64,000 nucleotides of DNA from Sulfitobacter mediterraneus (GTDB lineage: Bacteria > Pseudomonadota > Alphaproteobacteria > Rhodobacterales > Rhodobacteraceae), in assembly GCF_016801775.1 (NCBI RefSeq), contig NZ_CP069004.1:310001-374000 (forward strand), written 5' to 3'. This document shows, one piece after another, positions 42,246-51,624 of the stretch. The stretch's first letter is position 1. Each line of letters opens with the position of its first letter. A program made the position numbers and the translations under genes. Below the pieces are notes generated by a model. It was not told the origin of the DNA, ran no database searches, and saw nothing but the letters and a program-made list of their open reading frames with translations.

Positions 42246-43394
42246 ATGAAGATTACCAAACTGACCACCTATATTGTTCCGCCGCGCTGGTGCTTGCTGA
42301 AGATCGAAACGGATGAGGGGATCTCCGGCTGGGGTGAACCTGTGCTGGAAGGCCGCGCATTGGCGGTCGAGGCGATGGTGAACGAGCTGGCCGATTACCT
42401 GATTGGCAAAGACCCCCTGTTGATCGAGGACCATTGGAACGTCCTTTATCGGGGCGGCTTCTACCGGGGCGGCGGCATTCACATGTCGGCCATCGCGGGC
42501 ATTGATCAGGCGCTGTGGGATATCAAGGGCAAGGCTGCGGGTCTGCCGGTGCATGCGCTGCTGGGCGGCAAATGCCGCGACAAGATCAAGGTCTATTCAT
42601 GGATCGGCGGGGACCGCCCTGCAGATGTGGCGCAAAACGCGCGGGATGTAATGGCGCGGGGCTTTCAGGCGATCAAGTTGAACGGCTGCGAAGAGATGCA
42701 GATCATCGATTCAAACGCCAAGATCGATGCCGCCGTGTCCACCATCGGCACAATCCGTGATGCGGTCGGGTACGATCTGGGCATCGGCATCGACTTTCAC
42801 GGGCGGGTGCAGAAACCGATGGCCAAAGTGCTGGCCAAAGAGCTGGAACAATTCCGCCCGATGTTTCTGGAAGAGCCGGTCCTGTCAGAAAACAGCGAGG
42901 CCCTGCGCGAGATCGCCAATCATGTCTCGACGCCCATTGCGGTGGGCGAACGGCTTTATTCCCGCTGGGATTTCAAGAAAATCCTGCAAGACGGCTATGT
43001 GGATATCATTCAGCCCGATCTGTCCCATGCGGGCGGCATCACCGAATGCCGCAAGATCGCCTCCATGGCCGAGGCTTTCGATGTGGCGCTGGCCCCGCAT
43101 TGCCCCTTGGGTCCGGTGGCCCTGGCCGCCTGTCTGCAGATTGATGCGGTGTCCCACAACGCCTTTATCCAGGAGCAATCTCTGGGCATCCACTACAACA
43201 AGTCCAACGATATCCTCGACTATCTGGTGAACAAGGATGTCTTTGCCTACGAGGACGGTTTTGTCAAAATACCCGATGGCCCCGGTTTGGGGGTCGAAAT
43301 TGACGAGGACTATGTCAAGGACCGCGCCAAGGTAGGCCACCGCTGGCGCAACCCGATCTGGCGTCACGAGGATGGAAGTCTGGCGGAATGGTGA
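42246..43394 (+). CDS. dgoD: D-galactonate dehydratase
   Basis: A 382-residue enolase-superfamily dehydratase, close to E. coli DgoD over its whole length. It converts D-galactonate to 2-dehydro-3-deoxygalactonate. The sequence shows [47 protein letters not shown]-type [11 protein letters not shown], the metal ligand and acid in [46 protein letters not shown] and the second catalytic His in [11 protein letters not shown]. The C-terminal [16 protein letters not shown] is nearly invariant in DgoD. Next gene overlaps by 7 bp. Confidence 0.94.
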   Translation: MKITKLTTYIVPPRWCLLKIETDEGISGWGEPVLEGRALAVEAMVNELADYLIGKDPLLIEDHWNVLYRGGFYRGGGIHMSAIAGIDQALWDIKGKAAGLPVHALLGGKCRDKIKVYSWIGGDRPADVAQNARDVMARGFQAIKLNGCEEMQIIDSNAKIDAAVSTIGTIRDAVGYDLGIGIDFHGRVQKPMAKVLAKELEQFRPMFLEEPVLSENSEALREIANHVSTPIAVGERLYSRWDFKKILQDGYVDIIQPDLSHAGGITECRKIASMAEAFDVALAPHCPLGPVALAACLQIDAVSHNAFIQEQSLGIHYNKSNDILDYLVNKDVFAYEDGFVKIPDGPGLGVEIDEDYVKDRAKVGHRWRNPIWRHEDGSLAEW

Positions 43395-44173
43395 ACCCGT
43401 CCGGCGCAGTGGGCGATCCGGCCCCGTCATTGACCGGCAAGTCGGTCATGATCACCGGCGGCGGCAGCGGCATCGGCGCGGCGCTGACGCTGGGGTTCCT
43501 GTCGGCAGGGGCCAAGGTGACATTCGTGCAAAACCAGGACGGCATCGGCTTTTGTGATCAGGCAGAGCAGGAAACCGGCACCCGCCCGCATTATATCGAA
43601 TGCGATCTGACAGATGTGCCTGCGCTCAAACGGGCGATGGAACAAACCCGCGAAATCCAAGGGCCGCTTTCGGTGCTGATCAACAATGCCGCCAATGATC
43701 AGCGGCACAGCACCGAAGACGTTACCGAGGCGTTCTGGGACTGGTCCCAATCCATCAACCTCAAGGCACAGTTCTTTGCCTGTCAGGCGGCAATTGCAGA
43801 CATGCGCGGCCTTGGCGGCGGGACAATCATCAACGTCTCGTCGATCTCTTACATGATGGGCAATGCCGGCTATCCCGCCTATGTCGCCGCCAAGGCGGGA
43901 ATCACCGGCATGACCCGCAGCCTTGCCCGTGAGTTTGGCGCAGACAACATCCGCATCAACACATTGATCCCCGGTTGGGTGATGACTGAGCGTCAAAAGG
44001 CGCTGTGGGCCACCGAAGACGCCGTGGCGGCGCATATGGAACGCCAAGCCCTCAAACAGGTGTTGATGCCGCAAGACATGGTGGGGCCGGCGCTGTTTCT
44101 GGCTTCGGATATGAGTTTCGGGATGACGGGGCAGGCCCTCGTTGTCGATGGCGGGGTGGTGGCCACCGGATGA
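43388..44173 (+). CDS. Short-chain dehydrogenase, candidate sugar 1-dehydrogenase
   Basis: A 261-residue SDR. It has the cofactor motif [13 protein letters not shown] (about residue 20), [13 protein letters not shown], the catalytic Ser-Tyr-Lys in [10 protein letters not shown] and [10 protein letters not shown], and [11 protein letters not shown]. Closest in character to bacterial galactose/arabinose/xylose 1-dehydrogenases of the SDR type. Placed between DgoD and aldose epimerase, the likely reaction is oxidation of D-galactose (or L-arabinose/D-fucose) to the lactone. Substrate is inferred from context only. Confidence 0.85.
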   Translation: MVNPSGAVGDPAPSLTGKSVMITGGGSGIGAALTLGFLSAGAKVTFVQNQDGIGFCDQAEQETGTRPHYIECDLTDVPALKRAMEQTREIQGPLSVLINNAANDQRHSTEDVTEAFWDWSQSINLKAQFFACQAAIADMRGLGGGTIINVSSISYMMGNAGYPAYVAAKAGITGMTRSLAREFGADNIRINTLIPGWVMTERQKALWATEDAVAAHMERQALKQVLMPQDMVGPALFLASDMSFGMTGQALVVDGGVVATG

Positions 44174-44221
44174 CCCGTTGCACCGCATCATCGCCCTTGC
44201 GCCAGATAAGAAAGAAAACCA

Positions 44222-45217
44222 TTGGCTGACCACATCGCAACGACACCTGACCGTTCAGCGGCTTTCACCCCAATTGAAATTTCAAACGGGGGGCTGACGG
44301 CAACAATCCTGCCGTTCGGGGCCAGCTTGCAGGATCTCAGGTTGGACGGCGTGGATCATCCGCTGGTGCTGGGTCTGGCTGATCCGAAGGACTACCAAAC
44401 CGGCACCGCTTACCTGGGCGCGATTGTCGGGCGCTGCGCCAACCGGATCGCGCATGGGCGTTATGATCTGGCCGGCCAGACATTTCATACCGATCAGAAT
44501 TTTCTGGGGCGGCACACCCTGCACGGCGGGGCTGGCAGCGTGGACAAGATGGTCTGGACGGTGACGGATCAGTCCGCGGCATCCCTGACCTTGCAACTGC
44601 ATGTGCCTGACGGCCATTTGGGCTTTGGCGGGGGGCTGGATGTTCAGGTCCGCTACAGCGTTGAGGCACCGGCCAGCTTGCGTCTGGAAATATCGGCGCG
44701 GGGGCAAGAGGCCACACCGTGCAATTTCGCGCCGCATTTCTATTTCAATCTCGATGGCGCGGGCGATGTGCGGCAACACGAACTTGCCATCACGGCAGAG
44801 CATTATTTGCCGGTCAACGAAGATCTGATTCCAACGGGCGAGGTGGCAGCGGTCGCAGACACGCCTTTTGACTTCTGCAATGCGCGGCAGATCGGCGATC
44901 ACCTGCTTGACCACAATTTTTGCACCGCCAAGGGACAGGTCGTTTGCCGCCCGATCTGCACGCTGGCTGCGCCGGAGTCAGGGGTATCAATGACCCTGTC
45001 CTCAACCGAACCGGGCCTGCAGGTCTACAGCGGCGAATTTCTGGATGAACCCGCAGGCACGACGCTGACCGGTAAGCCCTTCAAGGCCTTCGAAGGTTTG
45101 GCGCTGGAGCCGCAAGGCTGGCCGGATGCGCCGAACCAGCCCAGCTTTCCCAGCGTGATCCTGCAGCCCGGTCAGACCTACCGCCATGTGTCGGAATATG
45201 CGTTCAGCCGCAAATAG
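44222..45217 (+). CDS. Aldose 1-epimerase (galactose mutarotase type)
   Basis: A 331-residue galactose-mutarotase-like beta-sandwich. Key segments are LPFGASLQDLRLDGVDHPLV, GRCANRIAHGRYDL, FLGRHTLHGGAGSVDK with substrate His, NFAPHFYFNLDG with the catalytic His, and FEGLALEPQGWPDAPNQPSF with the catalytic Glu. It provides the correct anomer to the dehydrogenase. No ATG fits; a TTG at 44222 gives the expected N-terminus. Last gene of the operon; it converges on the oligopeptide ABC operon with a 9-bp gap. Confidence 0.88.
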   Translation: MADHIATTPDRSAAFTPIEISNGGLTATILPFGASLQDLRLDGVDHPLVLGLADPKDYQTGTAYLGAIVGRCANRIAHGRYDLAGQTFHTDQNFLGRHTLHGGAGSVDKMVWTVTDQSAASLTLQLHVPDGHLGFGGGLDVQVRYSVEAPASLRLEISARGQEATPCNFAPHFYFNLDGAGDVRQHELAITAEHYLPVNEDLIPTGEVAAVADTPFDFCNARQIGDHLLDHNFCTAKGQVVCRPICTLAAPESGVSMTLSSTEPGLQVYSGEFLDEPAGTTLTGKPFKAFEGLALEPQGWPDAPNQPSFPSVILQPGQTYRHVSEYAFSRK

Positions 45218-45226
45218 GCTTTGCCG

Positions 45227-45967
45227 CTAGACCGAGGCCTCCAACAATTGTTTGGAGTAGGGATGCGCGGCTTCCATCGCCCGCAAGGCTTCGACATCCA
45301 GCACCTCGACGATCTCGCCGTCTTTCATCACGGCCAGCCGGTCACACATATGCCCGACCACTGACAGATCGTGCGACACCATCAGATAGGTCAAATCCCG
45401 GTCCGCCCGCAAATCTGCCAACAGGTTCAGGATCTCGGCCTGCACCGACACATCCAGCGCCGAGGTTGGCTCATCCAGCAACAAAAGCGCCGGTTCCGGG
45501 GCCAGCGCACGGGCAATTGCCACCCGCTGACGTTGCCCCCCCGAGAGTTGGTGCGGATAGCGAAAGCGGAACTTCTGTCCCAAGCCGACATCGTCAAGAA
45601 GTTTGACCACACGGCTGTCGATGTCCTTGAACCCATGCAAATGTAACGTTTCGCCCAGCACCTGATCCACCGAATGACGTGGATGCAGTGAAGCATAGGG
45701 ATCTTGAAACACCATCTGCACGGTCTTGAAGAACGTCTTGGGCCGGACCTTGCCGATCTGCTGACCATCCACCGTGATTGTGCCCGACCAATCGGGCGCC
45801 AATCCGGTGATCGCCCGCAGGATCGTCGATTTGCCCGATCCGCTTTCGCCGACAAGGCCAAAGCTTTCGCCGCGCGGGATGTCAAAGCTGGCTCCAATAA
45901 CAGCATCCACGCGGTCGCGGTTGCTTCCGAACCAGACGTTGAGGTTTTGAACGCTTAACATGCTCAT
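45227..45967 (-). CDS. Oligopeptide ABC transporter ATP-binding protein (DppF/OppF-like)
   Basis: A 246-residue ATPase with Walker A LVGESGSGKSTIL (about residue 43), the signature LSGGQRQRVAIARAL and Walker B LLLLDEPTSALDVSVQ. The DppF group typically has this short form. Its ATG overlaps the stop of the preceding ATPase gene (ATGA). Final gene of the dipeptide-type operon. Confidence 0.92.
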   Translation of the reverse strand: MSMLSVQNLNVWFGSNRDRVDAVIGASFDIPRGESFGLVGESGSGKSTILRAITGLAPDWSGTITVDGQQIGKVRPKTFFKTVQMVFQDPYASLHPRHSVDQVLGETLHLHGFKDIDSRVVKLLDDVGLGQKFRFRYPHQLSGGQRQRVAIARALAPEPALLLLDEPTSALDVSVQAEILNLLADLRADRDLTYLMVSHDLSVVGHMCDRLAVMKDGEIVEVLDVEALRAMEAAHPYSKQLLEASV

Positions 45968-46824
45968 ATCCGGCCACTCACACTTGGGGCAGTGGACCAT
46001 TCTGGATCACGCTGCAACACTTCGAGCCGCTTGCGCGGCGCATCCAGACGGGGCAGGGAGTTCAGCAATCCGCGCGTATAGGGATGCTGCGCCTCGTGCA
46101 GCTTGTCAGCATCGCAGACCTCCACGATCCGGCCCGCATACATGATCAACACCCGGTCGCAGAAATCGGCGACGAGGTTCAGGTCGTGACTGATAAAGAT
46201 CAGCCCCATCCCGCGCTCCTTGACCAGCCGGTCCATGATATCCAGCACCTGCCGCTGGACCGAGACATCCAGCGCCGAGGTGGGTTCATCCGCGATCAGG
46301 ATCTCGGGGTTGGGGATCAGCATCATCGCGATCATGATCCGCTGCCCCATGCCGCCTGACATCTCATGTGGATAGGCCCGCATCACCCGTTCAGGATTGC
46401 GGATCGACACGGCTTCAAGCATCTCAAGCGATTTTGCGTAGGCCTCCGATTTGGAGGCTTTGGAATGCAGGCGATAGGCTTCCATGATCTGATCGCCGAT
46501 GGTCATCACCGGATTGAGCGAGAATTTCGGGTCTTGCATGACCATCGAAATTCGCTGGCCGCGCACGGCGCGCATGTCTTTCTCGGATTTGCCCATCAGG
46601 TCTACGCCGTCCAGCGCGATCTGATCGGCCTCCACAATGCCCGGCGGGCGGATCAGGCGCAGGATGGCGCGGCCCGTCATGGATTTGCCCGAGCCGCTCT
46701 CGCCGACAATACCCAGACGTTCACGGCCCAGCGTGAAAGACACCCCGCGCACCGCGTCAAAGACACCCTGACGGGTTGGGAATTTGACCCATAGGTTTTC
46801 AACATCAAGTAGCTTGGTCATCAT
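45964..46824 (-). CDS. Oligopeptide ABC transporter ATP-binding protein (DppD/OppD-like)
   Basis: A 286-residue ATPase with Walker A IVGESGSGKSMTGRA (about residue 40) and Walker B ILIADEPTSALDVSVQRQ. The signature is MSGGMGQRIMIAMML, where Met replaces the usual Gln. The C-terminal oligopeptide extension (HPYTRGLLNSLPRLDA) is clear. It energises uptake together with the DppF-like subunit. It overlaps the permease gene by 4 bp. Confidence 0.92.
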   Translation of the reverse strand: MMTKLLDVENLWVKFPTRQGVFDAVRGVSFTLGRERLGIVGESGSGKSMTGRAILRLIRPPGIVEADQIALDGVDLMGKSEKDMRAVRGQRISMVMQDPKFSLNPVMTIGDQIMEAYRLHSKASKSEAYAKSLEMLEAVSIRNPERVMRAYPHEMSGGMGQRIMIAMMLIPNPEILIADEPTSALDVSVQRQVLDIMDRLVKERGMGLIFISHDLNLVADFCDRVLIMYAGRIVEVCDADKLHEAQHPYTRGLLNSLPRLDAPRKRLEVLQRDPEWSTAPSVSGRI

Positions 46825-47732
46825 TCGCCCGCCTTAGGATCAAGCACATCGCGCAGCCCGTCGCCAAGCAGATTGAACGCCAAAGACACGGTAAAGATCG
46901 CCAGTCCGGGCATTGTGGCCACCCACCAGTGATCAAGGATAAACCGCCGTCCTTCGGAAATCATCGCGCCCCATTCCGGGCTGGGCGGCTGTGCGCCAAG
47001 GCCAAGAAAGCCAAGGCCGGCTGCGGCCAGAATGATGCCCGCCATATCCAGTGTCACCCGCACGATCAGCGAGGAAATGCACAGCGGCCAGATGTGCTTG
47101 GTGATGATCCGTAACGCGCCCGCGCCCTGCAATTTGATCGCACTGATGTAATCGGACGACCGGATGGTCAGCGTTTCGGCCCGCGCAATCCGCGCATAGG
47201 GCGGCCAAGCAGTGAGCGAGATTGCCAGCACCGCATTTTCAATGCCCGCCCCCAGGGCCGCGACAAATGCCAGCGCCAGAACAAGGCGCGGAAAGGCGAG
47301 AAAGATATCGGTGATCCGCATCAGAACAGTATCGGTCCAGCCGCCCACATAGCCCGACACCGTGCCGACGAGCAGCCCGGCGATGGGCGCAATCAGGGCC
47401 ACCAGCGCCACGATATAGAGGGTAATCCGCGCCCCGTAGATCAGCCGTGACAGGATATCCCGCCCCAGACTGTCGGTGCCAAAGATATGCCCTTCCGACC
47501 CCAACGGGGCCAACCGGTTGCCCAGATCCTGCACATAGGGATCATGCGGTGCGATCAGCGGGGCTGCGGCGGCAATAAACACCAGCGCCACCAGAATGCC
47601 CAGGCCGACCATTGCCATCGTGTTGGACCGGAAGGAAAGCCACCCTTGGTACAGCGCAGACATCTTGGCATGGCGGCGCGAGGTGGGCGTTTCTGTCAAC
47701 AGCCATTCGCGCAACGTTTGTGTGTCAGCCAT
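46821..47732 (-). CDS. Oligopeptide ABC transporter permease (DppC-like)
   Basis: A 303-residue BPD_transp_1 permease with an N-terminal cytoplasmic tail and six membrane segments. Motifs include HIFGTDSLGRDILSRLIYGA and the EAA loop (ARAETLTIRSSDYISAIKLQGA). It partners the DppB-like permease, whose gene stops directly before it. Confidence 0.92.
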   Translation of the reverse strand: MADTQTLREWLLTETPTSRRHAKMSALYQGWLSFRSNTMAMVGLGILVALVFIAAAAPLIAPHDPYVQDLGNRLAPLGSEGHIFGTDSLGRDILSRLIYGARITLYIVALVALIAPIAGLLVGTVSGYVGGWTDTVLMRITDIFLAFPRLVLALAFVAALGAGIENAVLAISLTAWPPYARIARAETLTIRSSDYISAIKLQGAGALRIITKHIWPLCISSLIVRVTLDMAGIILAAAGLGFLGLGAQPPSPEWGAMISEGRRFILDHWWVATMPGLAIFTVSLAFNLLGDGLRDVLDPKAGE

Positions 47733-48806
47733 CTATTTCGCCCTCGGATCAAAGACCTTGTAAAGCAGGTCAGAGAAAATATTCAGCAGGATGAAGATCA
47801 GCCCGACCACCACAGTACCGCCCAGAACCGCGTTCATATCAGCGCTCAGAAGGGCGGTGGTGATATAGCTGCCGATACCTGGCCATGAGAAGATGATCTC
47901 GGTCAGAACCGACCCTTCGAGCAGGTTGGCATAGCTCAGCGCGATGACGGTGATCAGCTGCACGCGGATATTTTTGAACGCGTGTTTCCAGATCACATCC
48001 CACTCGGACATACCTTTGACGCGCGCCGTGGTCACATATTCGGCGCTGAGTTGTTCAAGCATGAAAGACCGTGTCATCCGGCTGACGTAGGCCAGAGAGT
48101 AATAGCCCAGCAGTGAGGCCGGCAGGATGATGTGGGAAAAGGCATCCTTGAACACGTCCCAATTGCCATCCAGCGCTGCATCCACAAGGATCAGCCCCGT
48201 CACGCTTGGCACCACATCCACATAAAAGATCCCGACGCGGCCCGGCCCGCCGACCCAGCCCAGAATCCCGTAAAAGACCAAAAGCCCCATCAGGCCCAGC
48301 CAGAAGATCGGCATCGAATAACCAACCAAAGCGACCACGCGGGCGATCTGGTCAATCCATGATCCTTTGCGCACCGCGGCCAGAACGCCAAGCGGCACGC
48401 CCAGGATGACGCCAAAGAAAATGCCCAGCGTGGCCAGTTCCAAGGTTGCGGGGAACACCCGCGCGATGTCTTCCGAGACGGGTCTGGCATTGAGCAACGA
48501 CGTGCCAAAATCCAGATGCAGCACATCCCAGAGATAATATGCAAATTGCACCAGCAGCGGCTTGTCCAGCCCAAGCTGTTGGTAAACGGCGTCATAGGTG
48601 GATTGTGAGGCCCTTTCGCCCACAATCGCCAGCACAGGATCAATCGGCATGACGCGGCCGATGATAAAGGTGATGAACAACAGACCCAGCATCGTCACCG
48701 CGATGGAGCCCAGCGTCAGCAGACTTGCCTTGAAAAACGGCATGAAACTGCTGGCAAGAGGCGCCCGCGATGGGCGCCCCCCGTTATTGTCCTCAGTGAG
48801 GGCCAT
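47733..48806 (-). CDS. Oligopeptide ABC transporter permease (DppB-like)
   Basis: A 357-residue permease. The N-terminal region is longer than usual by about 25 residues; the first membrane segment starts near residue 35 (SIAVTMLGLLFITFIIGRV). The EAA loop lies at YVTTARVKGMSEWDVIWKHA. It is coupled to the downstream DppC-like gene. It directly follows the binding-protein gene with no gap. Confidence 0.92.
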   Translation of the reverse strand: MALTEDNNGGRPSRAPLASSFMPFFKASLLTLGSIAVTMLGLLFITFIIGRVMPIDPVLAIVGERASQSTYDAVYQQLGLDKPLLVQFAYYLWDVLHLDFGTSLLNARPVSEDIARVFPATLELATLGIFFGVILGVPLGVLAAVRKGSWIDQIARVVALVGYSMPIFWLGLMGLLVFYGILGWVGGPGRVGIFYVDVVPSVTGLILVDAALDGNWDVFKDAFSHIILPASLLGYYSLAYVSRMTRSFMLEQLSAEYVTTARVKGMSEWDVIWKHAFKNIRVQLITVIALSYANLLEGSVLTEIIFSWPGIGSYITTALLSADMNAVLGGTVVVGLIFILLNIFSDLLYKVFDPRAK

Positions 48807-50402
48807 TTACTTTGTCACCTGCCAGTAAGCGGCGGATGTCACAGCCTGACCTGTGGACCAGTTGGTCACATTGTCACGCAGGGCAGATTGTTCGATCTGC
48901 TGGAACATCACCACAAACGGCGAGGTTTCGCGGAACTCTTTTTGGATATCCAGATACATCTGAACCCGCTTGTCCCGGTCATTTTCGGTCACGGCTGCGG
49001 CAACCTTGTCGGTCAGACCGCCTGTGTCCCAACCGGTGCGCCATGCCAGAAGGCCGGTCGCATTGGCGGCGTCAGAGTTGTCCGGGTTGTAGGCAAAGGT
49101 GCCCGCATTGGTCTGTGGATCAGGATAATCCGGACCCCATGCCCCAAGGTAGACATCCAGTTCCCGCGCGCGGTAACGGGCGAGGATCTGTTTGGCTGTG
49201 CCAACCGTGATGTTGACCTTGATCCCCGCCTGCGCGGCCGCGTTCTGGAAGGACTGGCCGATCTCGATACGTTCCTGCGCTTCGCGCACACCAATCTCGA
49301 CTTCGAGGTTCTCAACACCGGCAGCGGCCAACAGTTCTTTGGCCTTTTCGATGTTGTAAGAGAACGGGTTCTCATCCGACGCACCCAGATAGGTGGCAGG
49401 CAGGAAGTTCTGGTGGATCGTATACTGACCCTTGAGGAAGCTGTCGCGCATACCTTCATAGTCGATCAGATATTTAAACGCTTGACGCACCTCTGGCTTG
49501 GACAGAACAGGGTGTTTCTGGTTCAGCGCCAGATACATCAAACGGCCCTTCAGTTCATCCACCACTTTGACGCCATCCGCGCTTGTTGCACCGGCGATGT
49601 CTTCGGGGTTCAGGTTGCGCGCAATGTCGATGTCACCGCGTTCCAGCAGCAAACGCTGTGAGGCGCTTTCCAGAACGTGGCGCACGATCACGCGCTCCAT
49701 GGCAGGCGCACCGGCATAGTAATCGGCATTGGCGGACATTGTGACGCTTTCGTTGGGCTTCCAACCGTCCAGTTTGTACGGGCCGGAACCGGCAGAGTTT
49801 GTCTTGAGCCACGTGTTGCCCATGTCGCCGTCAACTTCGTTGGCCATGACAACTTCTTTGTCGACGATGCCGCCGATGGTCGCGGTCAGACAGTTCAACA
49901 CAAAGGACGTCGCATAGCGCTTGTCCGTCGTGATCATGAGCTTGTTGCCGTCTGCGCGGATGGTTTCCGTCGCATTTTCAGGCGTAAAGCCGAACTGCGT
50001 CAGAATGAACGCAGGTGTCTTGTTCAGGATCACAGCGCGTTGCAGTGAAAACGCCGCGTCCTCGGCCCGCACCGGATTGCCGGAGTGAAACTTGACACCC
50101 TCACGCATGGTGAAGGTGATGGTCTTGCCGTCTTCGGAAACTTCCCAGCTTTCGGCGAGATCCGGTTTGTAGCCTGCACCCAGATCCAGAGGATCAAGGT
50201 TGACCAGGCGGTTGTAGACATTCCGGCTGATGTCGGAGCCTGCAAATTCAAAGCTTTCGGCCGGGTCCACGGTTGTCACATCGTCAATCCGGTGGGCAAT
50301 GACCAGCATATTGGCTGGCGTTTCAGCATGGGCCGCAAAGGACGACATGCTGACCGCGATACCAATCGCGGCGCTTGTCAGTAATCGGTTAATAACATTC
50401 AT
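48807..50402 (-). CDS. Oligopeptide ABC transporter substrate-binding protein (DppA-like)
   Basis: A 531-residue solute-binding protein of family 5. A signal peptide covers the first 26 residues (AIGIAVSMSSFAAHAE). The family signature is around residues 75-130 (YKPDLAESWEVSEDGKTITF and VKFHSGNPVRAEDAAFSLQR). The C-terminal lobe has LGAWGPDYPDPQTN, a typical dipeptide/oligopeptide-binding sequence. First gene of the transporter operon. A dipeptidase gene lies 51 bp upstream on the same strand. Confidence 0.93.
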   Translation of the reverse strand: MNVINRLLTSAAIGIAVSMSSFAAHAETPANMLVIAHRIDDVTTVDPAESFEFAGSDISRNVYNRLVNLDPLDLGAGYKPDLAESWEVSEDGKTITFTMREGVKFHSGNPVRAEDAAFSLQRAVILNKTPAFILTQFGFTPENATETIRADGNKLMITTDKRYATSFVLNCLTATIGGIVDKEVVMANEVDGDMGNTWLKTNSAGSGPYKLDGWKPNESVTMSANADYYAGAPAMERVIVRHVLESASQRLLLERGDIDIARNLNPEDIAGATSADGVKVVDELKGRLMYLALNQKHPVLSKPEVRQAFKYLIDYEGMRDSFLKGQYTIHQNFLPATYLGASDENPFSYNIEKAKELLAAAGVENLEVEIGVREAQERIEIGQSFQNAAAQAGIKVNITVGTAKQILARYRARELDVYLGAWGPDYPDPQTNAGTFAYNPDNSDAANATGLLAWRTGWDTGGLTDKVAAAVTENDRDKRVQMYLDIQKEFRETSPFVVMFQQIEQSALRDNVTNWSTGQAVTSAAYWQVTK

Positions 50403-50453
50403 TTTTGGAACCTCTCCCGTTCTGTTTCATTTTCAAATGTACGTGGCTCAGGG

Positions 50454-51515
50454 TTATTGACCCCAGGTTTTTTCAAGCACACGCATCCAGTTTCCATGGC
50501 AAAGTTTGGTCATCAACGCATCGTTGTAACCGTGTTTAGCCATGGCCTGTCTCAATTGGGGCAGAGTTGCACAAGACGTAAGCGCCTCGGGAACAACGGC
50601 CCCGTCATAATCTGATCCCATGCCGACCCGGTCTTCACCCAAGTGTTCTATCAAGTGGTCAAGGTGGCGCAGCATCTGTTCGAGTGGAACATCATCCAGC
50701 ATCCGGCCATCCTCGCGCAGGAAGGCCACTGCAAAATTCAAACCCACCATACCATCACTTTCGCGAATGGCGGCAAGTTGTTTGTCGGTCAGGTTGCGGC
50801 TGTGCGGGCAGATGGCATGGGCGTTTGAATGTGTGGCCACAAGCGGTTTACCCGAATGCCGCGCGACATCCCAGAAACCGGCCTCGTTCAAATGCGACAG
50901 ATCGATCATTATACCCAGCTCATCACAGCGCTGCACCAGTCGCAGGCCATGATCGGTCAGTCCCGGTCCGATGTCTGCGGTGCTGGGATAACGGAACGGA
51001 ACCCCATGCCCAAAGATCGTGGGTCTGCTCCACACCGGGCCGATGGACCGCAGCCCCGCCTGATAGAGGATCTCAAGTGTGTGGAGTTCGGCGTCAATCG
51101 CCTCCGCCCCTTCGATGTGAAAAATCGCGGCCAGCTTGCCGCTGCCCAGCGTCGCCCGCAATTCTGCCACCGTGCGACAGACCTTCAGCGCACCGCGTTT
51201 CTCCAGATCAAACAACACCGCCGCCTGCGCCATCACCACGGGAAAGGCATCTTCCCAATCAATGGGCTCGGGCAGTGGTAGATCATAGGTCGGCTTGGAC
51301 ATTTCCGCGTATTTGAATTCAAGATTGCTGGGCGAGGGTACGTAAACCGCAAAGAAGCCGCCGCCAAATCCACCGGTCTGCGCTGAGGGTGTATCAATCG
51401 CGCCCTGCCGCCCGGTGACGAAAGTCTCGGACGCGGCCAGCCCGCCAGCGCGGTGCAATTTCAATAGAACATCATTGTGCCCGTCAAAGATGACGGGATG
51501 GGTAAATTCGGTCAC
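50454..51515 (-). CDS. Membrane-dipeptidase-type zinc peptidase (M19)
   Basis: A 353-residue amidohydrolase-fold peptidase (renal dipeptidase family). Metal ligands are seen in VIFDGHNDVLLKL (HxD, near residue 10), IFHIEGAEAID (bridging Glu, near 135) and VATHSNAHAICPHSRN (His, near 225). No signal peptide is present, so it is likely cytoplasmic and cleaves dipeptides, including L-D or D-containing ones, after uptake by the adjacent ABC system. The operon would begin here, with lysR diverging across 109 bp. Confidence 0.92.
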   Translation of the reverse strand: MTEFTHPVIFDGHNDVLLKLHRAGGLAASETFVTGRQGAIDTPSAQTGGFGGGFFAVYVPSPSNLEFKYAEMSKPTYDLPLPEPIDWEDAFPVVMAQAAVLFDLEKRGALKVCRTVAELRATLGSGKLAAIFHIEGAEAIDAELHTLEILYQAGLRSIGPVWSRPTIFGHGVPFRYPSTADIGPGLTDHGLRLVQRCDELGIMIDLSHLNEAGFWDVARHSGKPLVATHSNAHAICPHSRNLTDKQLAAIRESDGMVGLNFAVAFLREDGRMLDDVPLEQMLRHLDHLIEHLGEDRVGMGSDYDGAVVPEALTSCATLPQLRQAMAKHGYNDALMTKLCHGNWMRVLEKTWGQ

Positions 51516-51624
51516 GATTGTCTTGTCCCCCCGGATCAGGTCACTTTATTCCAGAAATTCTCATAGACCACAGATAAGGACATGATATTGTCTCATACAC
51601 CGATGAGGATTCCGCAGCGCACCT

